From contig JAGYOG010000006.1 in assembly GCA_018399495.1 (NCBI GenBank), forward strand, positions 1-64,000: 64,000 bases of DNA, read 5' to 3'. The stretch's first letter is position 1; each line of letters begins with the position of its first letter. The stretch is from Sphaerochaeta sp. GTDB lineage: Bacteria; Spirochaetota; Spirochaetia; Sphaerochaetales; Sphaerochaetaceae. The position numbers and the translations under genes are program-made. The notes below the pieces were generated by a model. The model had not been told where the DNA came from. It made no database searches and saw only the letters and a list, made by a program, of their open reading frames with translations. This document shows positions 42,958-52,132 of the stretch, piece after piece.

Positions 42958-43635
42958 CTACTCACTCATCTTTGGTCCGTTGAGCTTCGGCCTTTGTCCC
43001 TTGTCCATATAGACTATCCACCTACAGATTGTAGTCACATGATCCCCATAACGCTCCATCTCTTTCGTCAAATAGAAGAGATTGAGAATACGCTCCATTT
43101 CTGTTTCCGTTTCCGGTCTAATCGCGAACAAATCAGCATTCAAGGCATCCCGCTCTGCATCCATTTTGTCATCAAGCAATGCTACCTCTATTGCCTTCTC
43201 GGCTTTGACATCAATGAAAGCTTCAACAACCTTGCGCGTCATGGTAGCACCAAGCAACGCCATCTCACTGATACGTTCGACAAACGGTATGAATATAGCC
43301 TCCTCTTCACGACTTGCCATCTTGGCCATATGAGCGGCATGGTCTCCCATTCGCTCCAGGCTGGAAACAATCTTGATTCCTGCAATGATATGGCGCATGT
43401 AGTGACCATAGGGCGTTTCGCTTACAAGAAGGCGTACTGCATCGTTCTCCACCATCTCCTGCAATTGATCGATGAACCAGTCATTAGCTATGACCTTCTT
43501 AGCTAACTCCACGTCATGGTTGCGAAAGGCATATTGCGCCTGGTAGATTGCCTCTTCTACCCTGTTCACCATTTGAATGAGCATCTCTTGGAAGAATTGC
43601 ATCTTCTCATCGAGCTTATTGATAGTTTGGTCCAT
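42958..43635 (-). CDS. phoU: Phosphate-specific transport regulator PhoU
   Basis: The 225-residue all-helical protein has two PhoU repeats, each a three-helix bundle (for example EAIYQAQYAFRNHDVELAKK and RISEMALLGATMTRKVVEAF), with the metal-binding E/D-rich helices (SLERMGDHAAHMAKM, MERYGDHVTTICRWI) typical of the family. PhoU links the Pst transporter to PhoR and holds the Pho regulon off when phosphate is plentiful. It follows pstB by 15 bases as the last gene of the operon. Confidence 0.93.
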   Translation of the reverse strand: MDQTINKLDEKMQFFQEMLIQMVNRVEEAIYQAQYAFRNHDVELAKKVIANDWFIDQLQEMVENDAVRLLVSETPYGHYMRHIIAGIKIVSSLERMGDHAAHMAKMASREEEAIFIPFVERISEMALLGATMTRKVVEAFIDVKAEKAIEVALLDDKMDAERDALNADLFAIRPETETEMERILNLFYLTKEMERYGDHVTTICRWIVYMDKGQRPKLNGPKMSE

Positions 43636-43650
43636 GATTCCCTCCTAGGA

Positions 43651-44481
43651 TCAACCGAATTTTCCGGAGATGTACTCTTCCGTCTTTTTGTGTGTCGGGT
43701 TAAGGAATAGTTGCTCGGTAGGAGCATATTCCTCAAGATATCCCGTTCGTCCCTCATCAACCATAAAGAAAGCAGTGTTGTCTGAAACACGCGACGCTTG
43801 GCCCATATTATGGGTGACAATGACAATCGTGTAGTATTTCTTGAGTTCAAGAATGAGCTCCTCAATGCGTCCCGTTGCAATGGGATCCAAGGCTGAAGCC
43901 GGTTCATCCATCAAGATGACCTCAGGCTGGACAGCTAACGTCCTTGCGATACAAAGACGTTGTTGCTGTCCGCCACTGAGGCGAAGAGCATTCTCCTTGA
44001 GCTTGTCCTTAACTTCATCCCAGAGAGCAGCCTTCTGTAAGCTGGTCTCCACCAGCTCATTATAGTCCCCTTTGAATCCATTGATCTTCGCGCCCCAAGT
44101 AATATTCTCATAAATTGATTTTGGGAAAGGATTAGGTTTCTGGAACACCATACCGATGCTTCTCCTGATTAGAACAGGGTCAACATCCTTCGCGTAGAGG
44201 TCATGGCCATGGAACAGTACCTTACCGTCAATGGTAGCCCCCCTGATCATATCGTTCATACGATTGATACTTCTCAGTACGGTGCTCTTCCCACACCCCG
44301 AAGGCCCGATGAATGCGGTTACCTGTTTCTCATAGATTGGCAGGGAGGCATTCTTTACTGCATGGAAGCTACCATAATGAATATTTACATCCTCCAGCGT
44401 TATGATCTCCTGATTCTCCACTGCTTCTGACTTCCCTAAGAATTCAAAACTCTCTTCTGCTGCTGCTTGCATTACTTTCAT
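43651..44481 (-). CDS. pstB: Phosphate ABC transporter ATP-binding protein
   Basis: The 276-residue ABC ATPase powers phosphate import through PstCA. Walker A is [19 protein letters not shown], the signature [18 protein letters not shown], Walker [14 protein letters not shown], and the H-loop [13 protein letters not shown]. The start at 44481 forms an ATGA overlap with the pstA stop and follows AGAGGA; a longer frame would run inside pstA. The [17 protein letters not shown]-type C-terminus is typical of PstB. Confidence 0.96.
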   Translation of the reverse strand: MKVMQAAAEESFEFLGKSEAVENQEIITLEDVNIHYGSFHAVKNASLPIYEKQVTAFIGPSGCGKSTVLRSINRMNDMIRGATIDGKVLFHGHDLYAKDVDPVLIRRSIGMVFQKPNPFPKSIYENITWGAKINGFKGDYNELVETSLQKAALWDEVKDKLKENALRLSGGQQQRLCIARTLAVQPEVILMDEPASALDPIATGRIEELILELKKYYTIVIVTHNMGQASRVSDNTAFFMVDEGRTGYLEEYAPTEQLFLNPTHKKTEEYISGKFG

Positions 44482-45746
44482 GCTGCCATCCTCTTTTTCT
44501 TGGATAGTATATCTCTTAGATAAATTGCCCCGCTGTTTAGCACAAGCAGAAGCACCAACAGAACTATGATGGCGGCTGCTGCAATATTGCGATAAGACCC
44601 CTGGGGACGAGCCGACCATTGGTAAATCTGGATCGGCAAGGTGGTAAACTTCGAGAAAATACTTGAAGGGTCCACACTGATGAACGTCGATGCCCCGATG
44701 ACCACCAAAGGAGCAGTCTCTCCCAAAGCCCTGGAGAGGGCCAGAATAGTTCCTGTTAAAATCCTGTCAAAGCTGACAGGAAGCACATGGCTCCAAATAG
44801 TCTGCCACTTTGTGGCTCCTACCCCGTAGCTGCTCATCCTCAGTGTGTCAGGAACACCCTTAAGGGCTTCCTGGGTATTGATAATGATGATTGGGAGTAC
44901 CAATAACCCCAAGGTAAGACCACCACTTAGGATAGTCCTTCCATTTGCTGTGGTATCGGCTACAGCGGAGAAGATCGCCCCACTTGTCACCCCTTCCATG
45001 GCCCGTACGAAGACGGCCAATCCCAAGAGCCCGTAGATGATGGAAGGTACTGCACTGAGATTGAAGATATTGAGCTGGAGCATACGGTTCAGTTTTGTAT
45101 CGTCTGCATACTCCTCAAGGTAAATGGCAGAACCAACCCCAATGGGGAAAGCCAGCAAGAAGGTGATGGCAATAATCCACAGCGAGCCTAATAATGCGGT
45201 ACGGATACCAGCATTCAAGGGATTTGCTGACTGGTCATTGGTAAGAAAATCCGGGGTTATCCAGCTCTTGAAGATGAGATAGGAATCTTCTTGATTTGCC
45301 ATGTAGGCACCAATCTCATCCTGTTTGGTGATCGAGTCCCAAAGCCCCCAGCTCCTTAGTACTGATGGTTTGATGATATATTGCTCGATCAAGGCTCTCA
45401 GCTCACGATCACTTTGCTCTGCTATCGGTTTCTCGTACTCCACCCTTCTTAGAATTCCACTGGAAAGGTTGTCTCTGGCTGTCTCCTCCAATTGGGACCG
45501 TGAGAGATCATCCAGGGAGGAAGCCCCACTGACCAACTCAGGAACATCTACCTCATTACGGATGACGGTATAGCCAAAAATGGAATCAATCACCGATACG
45601 AGCAACAACAGAAGGAACAAAATCGCAATTGCTGTAGCAAAGATAAATATCATTTTCCAGAACATCGATACACGAGAGCGTTGCTGCATCAAGAGCAGGC
45701 CTTCTGCTTTGGTACCAAACATCGATTGTGTCTGCATATTATTCAT
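44478..45746 (-). CDS. pstA: Phosphate ABC transporter permease PstA
   Basis: The 422-residue integral membrane protein has six or seven spans and the permease loop [20 protein letters not shown] with [16 protein letters not shown]. It is about 130 residues longer than typical PstA, owing to a long N-terminus and a roughly 110-residue polar region after the first membrane span (about 55-170), presumably periplasmic. Its start overlaps the pstC end by 8 bases; an in-frame ATG 9 bases later is better placed relative to AGGAG. Confidence 0.94.
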   Translation of the reverse strand: MNNMQTQSMFGTKAEGLLLMQQRSRVSMFWKMIFIFATAIAILFLLLLLVSVIDSIFGYTVIRNEVDVPELVSGASSLDDLSRSQLEETARDNLSSGILRRVEYEKPIAEQSDRELRALIEQYIIKPSVLRSWGLWDSITKQDEIGAYMANQEDSYLIFKSWITPDFLTNDQSANPLNAGIRTALLGSLWIIAITFLLAFPIGVGSAIYLEEYADDTKLNRMLQLNIFNLSAVPSIIYGLLGLAVFVRAMEGVTSGAIFSAVADTTANGRTILSGGLTLGLLVLPIIIINTQEALKGVPDTLRMSSYGVGATKWQTIWSHVLPVSFDRILTGTILALSRALGETAPLVVIGASTFISVDPSSIFSKFTTLPIQIYQWSARPQGSYRNIAAAAIIVLLVLLLVLNSGAIYLRDILSKKKRMAA

Positions 45747-46659
45747 ACTCCTGATAGAAAAGGCTTGAAACTTTTCTCGAGATAAGATTCAACGTGAAGG
45801 TGATGATGAACAACACCAACCCAAGTGCAAAAATACTGTTGTAATCAACTGAGTTGTAGCTGACATCCCCACCGCTGATCCTCACGATATATCCAGTGAT
45901 GGTTTCAGCAGCCTCGAAAGGATTGAACGTCATATTGGGTCCCGCACCTGCCGCCAAGGCTACAATCATGGTCTCTCCTATAGCTCTCGATAGAGCAAGC
46001 AGGAAGGTTGCACTAAGCCCGCTCAGAGCAGCAGGAATGACAACACGGAACGTGGTCTCTATCGGGGTCCCGCCAAGCGCGAGACCAGCAAGGCGCAACT
46101 CCTTGGGAACAGCAGAGATGGCGTCCTCGGCCATGGTTGCTATCATGGGAAGTACAAGAATCCCGATTACCAAGCCTGCACTGGCGGTATTGTAAATCTC
46201 TACCGTCTCCTGCCCAAAAATCGAGCGAAGCAACGGGGTCATGAAGGTTAGGGCAAAATAGCCATAAACAATAGTGGGAATCCCGGCCAATACTTCCAGG
46301 ATTGGCTTGAGTCTCCCCCTAACTTTGTCAGTCGCATACTCGGCTAGATAGATGGCCACAAACAATCCAAGGGGAATGGCAAACAGCATGGCGATCACAC
46401 TGGTCGTGATGGTTGCATTCAATAAGGGAAGAAACCCGAACATGTCGATCATAGGTTGCCACGTCTTACCAGTAAAAAAGCCAACTAAGGTGACCTCTGG
46501 AGTAGAAAAAAAGAGAAAAGACTCCCGAATGAGAATCACCGCAATCCCAACCGTAATCATGATGGAGAACAATGCGAACAGGAACAGGATGGTTTCAATA
46601 ACGCGTTCGTGTAACCTGCGCTTTTTCCCAAAAGGATGGGTGATAGATCTTTGTGTCAT
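45739..46659 (-). CDS. pstC: Phosphate ABC transporter permease PstC
   Basis: The 306-residue inner-membrane permease has about six spans and the family motifs VAIYLAEYATDKVRGRLKPI, LEVLAGIPTIVYGYFALTF and ATFLLALSRAIGETMIVALA (the loop contacting PstB). It pairs with PstA to form the phosphate channel. It is separated from pstS by a 12-bp hairpin and overlaps pstA. Confidence 0.95.
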   Translation of the reverse strand: MTQRSITHPFGKKRRLHERVIETILFLFALFSIMITVGIAVILIRESFLFFSTPEVTLVGFFTGKTWQPMIDMFGFLPLLNATITTSVIAMLFAIPLGLFVAIYLAEYATDKVRGRLKPILEVLAGIPTIVYGYFALTFMTPLLRSIFGQETVEIYNTASAGLVIGILVLPMIATMAEDAISAVPKELRLAGLALGGTPIETTFRVVIPAALSGLSATFLLALSRAIGETMIVALAAGAGPNMTFNPFEAAETITGYIVRISGGDVSYNSVDYNSIFALGLVLFIITFTLNLISRKVSSLFYQEYE

Positions 46660-46684
46660 ACTGTATATCCTATTTTCATGGGAA

Positions 46685-46711
46685 TTGGCCGCACCATTGT
46701 GGTGCGGCCAA
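46685..46711 (-). terminator. Perfect 12-bp hairpin between pstS and pstC
   Basis: TTGGCCGCACCA and TGGTGCGGCCAA with a 3-base loop form a very stable stem in the intergenic space. No long T-run follows, so it may stabilise the pstS mRNA end or cause partial termination, giving more PstS than permease. Confidence 0.65.
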
Positions 46712-46728
46712 CTTCGATTCCTGGTACT

Positions 46729-47724
46729 TTAGTACGCACCCTGGGTAGCATCCAACCAAGCCTGACGAGCTTTATTCAACTCATCCTCATTGGCTGGGAA
46801 GTAACCCACACCTACAACCTCTTCATTGACATAGCTGAGGTAGAAGTCAAGGAAGGCAGCAACCTGCGGCTTACTCTTCATAATCTCTGCATCACTATAG
46901 AGGAAGAGAGGCCTTGCTAAGGGATAGGAGTTGTTGTCCACATTCGCCTTACTGGCTTCAATTCCATTGATGTTGAGTATGTTGAGCGAATCGGCATTCT
47001 CATTGTAGTATGCATAGCCGAAGTATCCGATTGCATAGGGGCTGCCCTTGATTCCCTGTACCAGGATGTTGTCATCCTCACTAAGCTGCAAGTGACTTGC
47101 AGCGAGCATTGGTTCAGGATTCTTGGAAAATACTTCCTCTGCAAAGTAGTCAAAGGTACCACTGTCGGTTCCAGGGATAAAGCGCTGAATCGGCTCATCA
47201 GGATAGGAAGGATTGACATCCGACCACAACGTAGCGGTGCTGAAAATCTTGCCAAGCTCTTCCATGGTGGCATTTTTAATGAAGGTATTTTCCTTGCTCA
47301 CGACCACTGCAAGGGCATCGGTACCAACCCTGAATTCGATTGGGTTTCTTCCAATTTCCTTCGCATCCTCAATTTCACTTGCCTTGATTCCACGACTTGC
47401 GTTGGAGATATCAGTCTCACCTGAAACGGTGAACCGTTCAAATCCAGCACCACTTCCGATGGAGTCAATGGTGATGACACCACTATAGCCCTCTTCCTTG
47501 AAGCGTTCAGCCATGCGTTCAGAAAGTGGGTAAACGGTGGAACTTCCGGCGGTGATGATATTCCCGCTGACCTTCAGGGGGTTTACCCCAGGAAGACCTT
47601 CAACTTCGGTACCTTCAATCCAGCTGAAGGCGCTTGTTGCAACATTCTCTGATTCACTCTTGCCTGCTGCACTGAGCGAAACCAAGGTGATAACCATCAG
47701 TACGATAATACTCAATCTTTTCAT
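46729..47724 (-). CDS. pstS: Phosphate-binding protein PstS
   Basis: The 331-residue periplasmic binding protein has a signal peptide (KRLSIIVLMVITLVSLSAAG) and the phosphate-pocket segments ITAGSSTVYPLSERMAERFK, SIGSGAGFERFTVSGETDIS, and RFIPGTDSGTFDYF. It captures phosphate for PstCAB. The ATG at 47724 is preceded by GGAGG, which decides against the ATG 12 bases upstream. It is the first gene of pstSCAB-phoU. I did not find a Pho box that I would defend. Confidence 0.95.
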   Translation of the reverse strand: MKRLSIIVLMVITLVSLSAAGKSESENVATSAFSWIEGTEVEGLPGVNPLKVSGNIITAGSSTVYPLSERMAERFKEEGYSGVITIDSIGSGAGFERFTVSGETDISNASRGIKASEIEDAKEIGRNPIEFRVGTDALAVVVSKENTFIKNATMEELGKIFSTATLWSDVNPSYPDEPIQRFIPGTDSGTFDYFAEEVFSKNPEPMLAASHLQLSEDDNILVQGIKGSPYAIGYFGYAYYNENADSLNILNINGIEASKANVDNNSYPLARPLFLYSDAEIMKSKPQVAAFLDFYLSYVNEEVVGVGYFPANEDELNKARQAWLDATQGAY

Positions 47725-47788
47725 TGTTTCCTCCATATTTTAGAAACATTGTTGGGCATACCCTACAGCTAATATGTGAGAAAAGTGT

Positions 47789-47816
47789 TTGGAGACCATG
47801 AATAGTCTGTTATGTT
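47789..47816 (+). promoter_or_regulatory. Possible promoter of the desulfoferrodoxin-like gene
   Basis: TTGGAG (47789-47794), 16 bases, TATGTT (47811-47816), about 60 bases before the ATG at 47878. Confidence 0.3.
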
Positions 47817-47877
47817 TTTCGCCCCTCCCCTTTCCTCTTTGAACGAACCTTGGTACCTTTAGAAGAAAGGAGGGCTT

Positions 47878-48255
47878 ATGGCTAAGAAGCTTCACTTCTA
47901 CCGTTGCCCCATCTGTCATTCAATGGTTGACCTGGTTCATGATGAGGGGCACTCCTTGCACTGTTGCAAAACAGAGATGCAACTCTTGAAACCCAGAACC
48001 GCTGACGAGAGTGATGCAAACCATGAAATCGTACTCACACACCGAGGAGACTTGCTCTACGTGAAAGTCGGAAGCAAACCCCATCCTCAGAGTGATGAGC
48101 ACCAGATCACTACCATATTCTTGGTGACCAAACACCATACCCGGCGCTATGATATCCGCAAGGGGACTCCTGCATCCGCGGTATTCACCGATACTGACCA
48201 TGGAGATGTCTATGCCTACTGCAACAAAGAAGGATTATTCAAAACCTCGTTCTAA
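47878..48255 (+). CDS. Desulfoferrodoxin/superoxide reductase-like protein with altered iron site
   Basis: The 125-residue protein has an N-terminal desulforedoxin-type module (FYRCPICHSMVDLV, then HCCKTEMQLL: four Cys for an FeS4 centre) and a C-terminal superoxide-reductase fold (VGSKPHPQSDEHQITTIFL, VYAYCNKEGLFKTSF). In known enzymes the catalytic iron is held by four His and one Cys; the last His, in CNxHG, is Glu here (CNKEG), and the catalytic Lys before the first His is Asn (ANHE). So it may not act as an ordinary superoxide reductase. AAGGAGG precedes the ATG. It overlaps the next gene by 44 bases. Confidence 0.82.
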   Translation: MAKKLHFYRCPICHSMVDLVHDEGHSLHCCKTEMQLLKPRTADESDANHEIVLTHRGDLLYVKVGSKPHPQSDEHQITTIFLVTKHHTRRYDIRKGTPASAVFTDTDHGDVYAYCNKEGLFKTSF

Positions 48256-48766
48256 GAAGTTGCTTGTCGTGATCGACATGCAAAAAGACTTTGTTTCCGG
48301 AAGTCTCGGAACCCCTGAAGCACAATCAGTTGTGAAGAAGGTGGTTGCAAAAGTTACTGGGCACAGCGGAACGCTTGCCTACACATTGGATACCCATGAG
48401 CCAAATTATTTGGAAACCAGTGAAGGAAAACATCTTCCTGTCCCTCACTGTATCAAGGGAGAGGAAGGCCACCAGTTGGTAGATCCGCTCAAAGAACCTC
48501 TGAAAAACGCAATGGTCTTTGAAAAACCCACCTTCGGCTCAGTTGAGCTTGCAACCTACATAGCAGGAGACGAGGCAATCACCCAGGTTGAGTTGATCGG
48601 GGTGTGCACCGACATCTGTGTTGTCTCCAACGCCCTGCTGATCAAGGCAATGCGACCAGAGCTCCCCGTCCTCGTTGATGCAAGTTGTTGCGCCGGTACC
48701 ACCATCGAGAATCATGAAGCTGCACTTCAGACAATGCGTTCCTGCCAAATAGAGATTTTTTCTTGA
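48212..48766 (+). CDS. Isochorismatase-family cysteine hydrolase, nicotinamidase-like
   Basis: The 184-residue protein has the fold and triad of the family: Asp in LLVVIDMQKDFVSGSLG, Lys in VFEKPTFGS and Cys in VELIGVCTDICVVSNALL. A metal-site pattern DTHEPN with a later GKHLPVPH matches nicotinamidase, which would deamidate nicotinamide in NAD salvage; the exact substrate is not proven. The ATG at 48212 with GGAG upstream overlaps the preceding gene by 44 bases, implying coupling with the desulfoferrodoxin-like gene. Confidence 0.85.
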   Translation: MPTATKKDYSKPRSKKLLVVIDMQKDFVSGSLGTPEAQSVVKKVVAKVTGHSGTLAYTLDTHEPNYLETSEGKHLPVPHCIKGEEGHQLVDPLKEPLKNAMVFEKPTFGSVELATYIAGDEAITQVELIGVCTDICVVSNALLIKAMRPELPVLVDASCCAGTTIENHEAALQTMRSCQIEIFS

Positions 48767-48774
48767 ACAGGTCA

Positions 48775-48803
48775 TAGACAAAGAACACCCTGCCTTGTAG
48801 GAT
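48775..48803 (+). promoter_or_regulatory. Possible promoter of the NDP kinase-like gene
   Basis: TAGACA (48775-48780), 17 bases, TAGGAT (48798-48803), 35 bases before the ATG at 48838. Confidence 0.4.
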
Positions 48804-48837
48804 ACGGTGTACAGACACTTTACTAAGGAGGCTGCTC

Positions 48838-50040
48838 ATGGAACAGTCCTTATCGTATGTTCTGGTTACCCCATATACCGTAGCAAAAAGTCGCACTGGC
48901 GGGGTGCTATCCAGACTTCTCTCCCGCATATCCCTTGAGCTCGTAGGAGCTCAGATGATTGCAATGGATCATACCATTACTGAGGAATATGCATCGATTA
49001 TCAAGACCCGGGAAAAGGATGAGGGAATCAACACCTCAAACCTTCTTTCCTTTTACATAGAACAGAACCTCGGGCCTGCTGGTGGAGTGAAACACCGTTC
49101 CCTGTTGCTTTTGTTCAAAGGGGAACATCCTTGCGATGAACTTTCCAAGGTAGTGGGTTCGTTCCAAAAAGAAATCCGCGTAGTGGAAAACGTTACCGGT
49201 ATGTCAATCCGTGACACCTACGCCGACCTGATCTACACCGATGAGAAAGAGCAAGATGTTCTCTATTTTGAACCAGCAGTCATCACTGCCCAAAGTCAGA
49301 ATGAAGCTGACCAGACGCTTTCCCTTTTTGGTCCTTGGTTGCCGAAACAGAACAACGTCATCAAGAATAGACCAGCAGAGTATTATGAGAAGGCCCAACG
49401 CACACTGGTCATCATCAAGCCAGACAACTGGAAGTACGCCTCCAGCCGTCCCGGCATGATCATAGACATGTTCAGCCGAAGCGGACTTCGCATCGTAGGA
49501 ATCAAGGTATTGAAGATGTCTGTTGCCCAGGCATTGCAGTTCTATGGCCCGACCAAGGAAGGATTGAAAGCCAAACTTGCCCCCATATACGGCATGCAAG
49601 CAAGGGAACTTCTGGAAGGCGAATTCAATATCCTGCTCGGCGACCAACTGCAGAACATCCTGACCAACAGCTTTGGTGACATGTACAGTGAAGAACAGTT
49701 TGAACGCATTGTAGAGTTTATGGCCGGCATCAAACCAAGTGAATGCAAGGCTGAAGACTTGGACAAACCAGGTCTGGTAAAATGCATGGTCTTGATCTAT
49801 GAAGGATGTGATGCCGTAGGAAAGATCAGAACCATTCTTGGCGCTACTGACCCGAACAAGGCACTCGCTGGAACCATCCGTAGAGAATTCGGCTCCAACA
49901 TCCGCGTCAATGCAGCACATGCATCTGACTCTCCGGAGAATGCCCAACGTGAGATGGGCGTATTGCAGGCTGAAGAGAATTTCAACGCTACCCTGATCAA
50001 GGAATATCTCGAATCTAAAGCAACCGCTTCTCCCCGCTAA
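48838..50040 (+). CDS. ndk: Two-domain nucleoside-diphosphate kinase-like protein
   Basis: NDK moves the gamma-phosphate between nucleotides through a phospho-His. The 400-residue protein is nearly three times the usual length. The second half is an NDK domain: TLVIIKPDNW, MIIDMFSRSGLRIVGIKVLK, then after about 70 extra residues MVLIYEGCDAVGKIRTILGA, TIRREFG and NAAHASDSPENAQREM with active His361. The first half repeats the plan in degraded form (SYVLVTPYTVA, SLLLLFKGEHPCDELSKVVG, SIRDTYADL) and ends AVITAQSQNEAD where the His should be, so it is probably inactive. AAGGAGG precedes the ATG. Confidence 0.85.
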   Translation: MEQSLSYVLVTPYTVAKSRTGGVLSRLLSRISLELVGAQMIAMDHTITEEYASIIKTREKDEGINTSNLLSFYIEQNLGPAGGVKHRSLLLLFKGEHPCDELSKVVGSFQKEIRVVENVTGMSIRDTYADLIYTDEKEQDVLYFEPAVITAQSQNEADQTLSLFGPWLPKQNNVIKNRPAEYYEKAQRTLVIIKPDNWKYASSRPGMIIDMFSRSGLRIVGIKVLKMSVAQALQFYGPTKEGLKAKLAPIYGMQARELLEGEFNILLGDQLQNILTNSFGDMYSEEQFERIVEFMAGIKPSECKAEDLDKPGLVKCMVLIYEGCDAVGKIRTILGATDPNKALAGTIRREFGSNIRVNAAHASDSPENAQREMGVLQAEENFNATLIKEYLESKATASPR

Positions 50041-51115
50041 GGGATCTGAGGTGTGTTGCGTCTTGGGTCACTTCTAAAGTCCCAAGATATTTTCCATCCA
50101 TGCTACGCACGGCGTAGTACTGGATGTAGACAAACGCTCCCTTCATAACAAGATAGAACTCCGCAGAATCCTCCCTTCCTTCTTTAAAGGAACTGAGAAT
50201 TTCCTCGACGGTGGACACACTTTTAGGTGGATGGCAATTCTGTACCAATCTTCCAATTACCTGTGGACTGCGGGGGAAAATACGATGTGGTGGATCAGAA
50301 TAGAATTTGACCCGGTCATCATCTCCAATGAAGGCAATATCAAGTGGAAGGAGACCGAAGATCAACTCCAGCTGCTCGAACGTAAGTGAGCCAGTCTTAC
50401 AGGAGAAGAGTGCATCAGAGAGTCCCTTCTCAATACTTCTCTCGCTGTGCTCCCCCAGAGCCCGATATGCAACCGGAAAAAGAATATAGGTCTCGCGATA
50501 GCGCAAAACCTCCATATTAAAGTAGAAACTGCTGAACAATTTCCAGAAAGATGCGATATCACTTCCGTCAAAGGCGATCGTCTCCTTCTTGAATGACAGG
50601 GCAGTATTCTGGATCGCCCACATAAGCTTTACACAACTATGCTCATTGCTTGTTTGCTCGAAGAGCGGAAAAAGCTCATTCTGCAGTCGTTCGTAATGCC
50701 TCTGCAACTGATCAAATGAAGCTAGTACTTCCTGTATGGCGGAAAAATCACTGCTTTCTTCGTTTTTCAATTGTATGCCGAGTTGTTGTAATGAAGAAGT
50801 AACCTTCGCAATCTCACGATTCTCCTCAGCCAAGGTGAAAAGCAAAACATTGTCTTGATATTCAGGAAGCGTAGCATGTTCTAATCCCTTTCCCACCGAT
50901 CTAATAAACCTGGCAACAGGGATGGTATATGCTTCTACATCTTCTGCCTTGCTGAGTACAGCATCCAAGGCAACGTTAGTTTCATATGCCGTGGCTGTTT
51001 CCAATACATCAACATAGGATTGATAGGTCTCCTTGTTTGTTGTTCCCCCACAGAGAATCTGAAAATATTCAATAAGACGGGCAATACGCTTGTCTTCAGT
51101 ATGTAGTAATTCCAT
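50015..51115 (-). CDS. DUF438/hemerythrin-like protein with C-terminal PAS domain
   Basis: The 366-residue cytoplasmic protein has an N-terminal helical region of DUF438 type (LHTEDKRIARLIEYFQILCG), a hemerythrin-like four-helix part (LQRHYERLQNELFPLFEQ, RYRETYILFPVAYRAL) and a C-terminal PAS domain (GLLPLDIAFIGDDDRVKFYS, YIQYYAVRSMDGKYLGTLEV). Most metal-ligand His/Glu of true hemerythrins are not obvious. Such proteins are thought to be redox or oxygen sensors, with no proven output. GAGGAG precedes the ATG at 51115. It converges on the NDK gene with a 26-base overlap. Confidence 0.75.
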   Translation of the reverse strand: MELLHTEDKRIARLIEYFQILCGGTTNKETYQSYVDVLETATAYETNVALDAVLSKAEDVEAYTIPVARFIRSVGKGLEHATLPEYQDNVLLFTLAEENREIAKVTSSLQQLGIQLKNEESSDFSAIQEVLASFDQLQRHYERLQNELFPLFEQTSNEHSCVKLMWAIQNTALSFKKETIAFDGSDIASFWKLFSSFYFNMEVLRYRETYILFPVAYRALGEHSERSIEKGLSDALFSCKTGSLTFEQLELIFGLLPLDIAFIGDDDRVKFYSDPPHRIFPRSPQVIGRLVQNCHPPKSVSTVEEILSSFKEGREDSAEFYLVMKGAFVYIQYYAVRSMDGKYLGTLEVTQDATHLRSLSGEKRLL

Positions 51116-51288
51116 GTTCTGACTCCTCTCATGCAGTTTGGAACAAACTCTGTCATATGGCAAGCAGGATTTGTGCAACTTACACAGGGTGGATTTTTCA
51201 AGCAGACAGTTTCGGGAGTATGCTTTGATTGGAATAACAGGAATCTCGGGGAATTGGTACCACTACCCACCAAACATGGGGGTTACCA

Positions 51289-52059
51289 ATGAACAAGCTT
51301 ATTCGTATCTGCATTGGAATTGTAGTACTTTCCCTGTTACTTCTCGGTTGCACTTCTGCTTCCCTCTCTTTCTCAAGTGGGATTCCAGAGATTCATCTAG
51401 GGTATGATCATGGGGCGTTCATCGAGGCGCTCACTTACATTCCCGATGGAGATCCATGGACCATGAGCGGGGACATGTTCAATGAACGGGTTGGCGATAT
51501 CTTTACCCTGGAGTTGCCACTTGGGGGAGAGGAACTTACAATCTGGGGATTAGGGAATACAGCAATGTAGTAACAGCTGCAATACACAGTGGACTGGTCA
51601 CCTTTGAGGAAGGTTGCAGGGTTTTCTTCAAGATTCTTGATGACCGCTTGCACTACAGAGAAAGCACCCAAGAAGCGGTGACCTCACTCACCTATGGTTC
51701 TTGGCCTCTCAGCTTCGTGTTTACTGATAGGAAGGGCAATCTACTCCATGAGGATATGCTGGGAGAGTATGTAATTGACGGGCAAACAAAGGCAGATTTC
51801 CTCAATCTGTTTGTAGGGGAAGAGATGACTGTACGTCTCCCTCCTGGAGGAACAGCGGGCCAGTTGCTCCCTGCGGTTACAGCAGCGACAGCCCGATTGG
51901 AACCGCAGCAGTCCATGCAGGTAGATCACCTTCGAAGAAGGAGGAGGAGAGGTGACCCTCCGCTTTATGGAGGAAGCACCTTCATTCAGGGAGTCAACGA
52001 GGCATGGTGTCTCGTCCCAGCCACATTGATGGTCCCCTTGGAGCATATATTTTCCTCCT
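51289..52059 (+). pseudogene. Frameshifted LCCL-domain lipoprotein
   Basis: It starts with a lipoprotein signal (IRICIGIVVLSLLLLGCTSA, lipobox Cys 21). The first LCCL-like domain is cut by a frameshift near 51556 (IWGLG | EYSNVVTAAIHSGLVTFEEG). After a run in the second frame the third frame gives APCGYSSDSPIGTAAVHAG (about 51870-51925), the start of a second LCCL domain, and another shift continues ITFEEGGGEVTLRFMEEAPS. At least three shifts are needed, so the gene is broken. LCCL domains are extracellular and were best known from eukaryotes; bacterial lipoproteins with them exist but are not characterised. Confidence 0.72.
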
Positions 52060-52132
52060 GATCTGCTGTACATACATATTCCACTTCTTGTCATCTCCCT
52101 GCACGCTGAGGTACAGTACGTGCAGGAGTCTT

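Noticed and set aside
47737-47877. Pho box upstream of pstS
   Set aside because: No pair of 7-11-base direct repeats with convincing spacing was found, and the spirochaete PhoB motif is not known to me.
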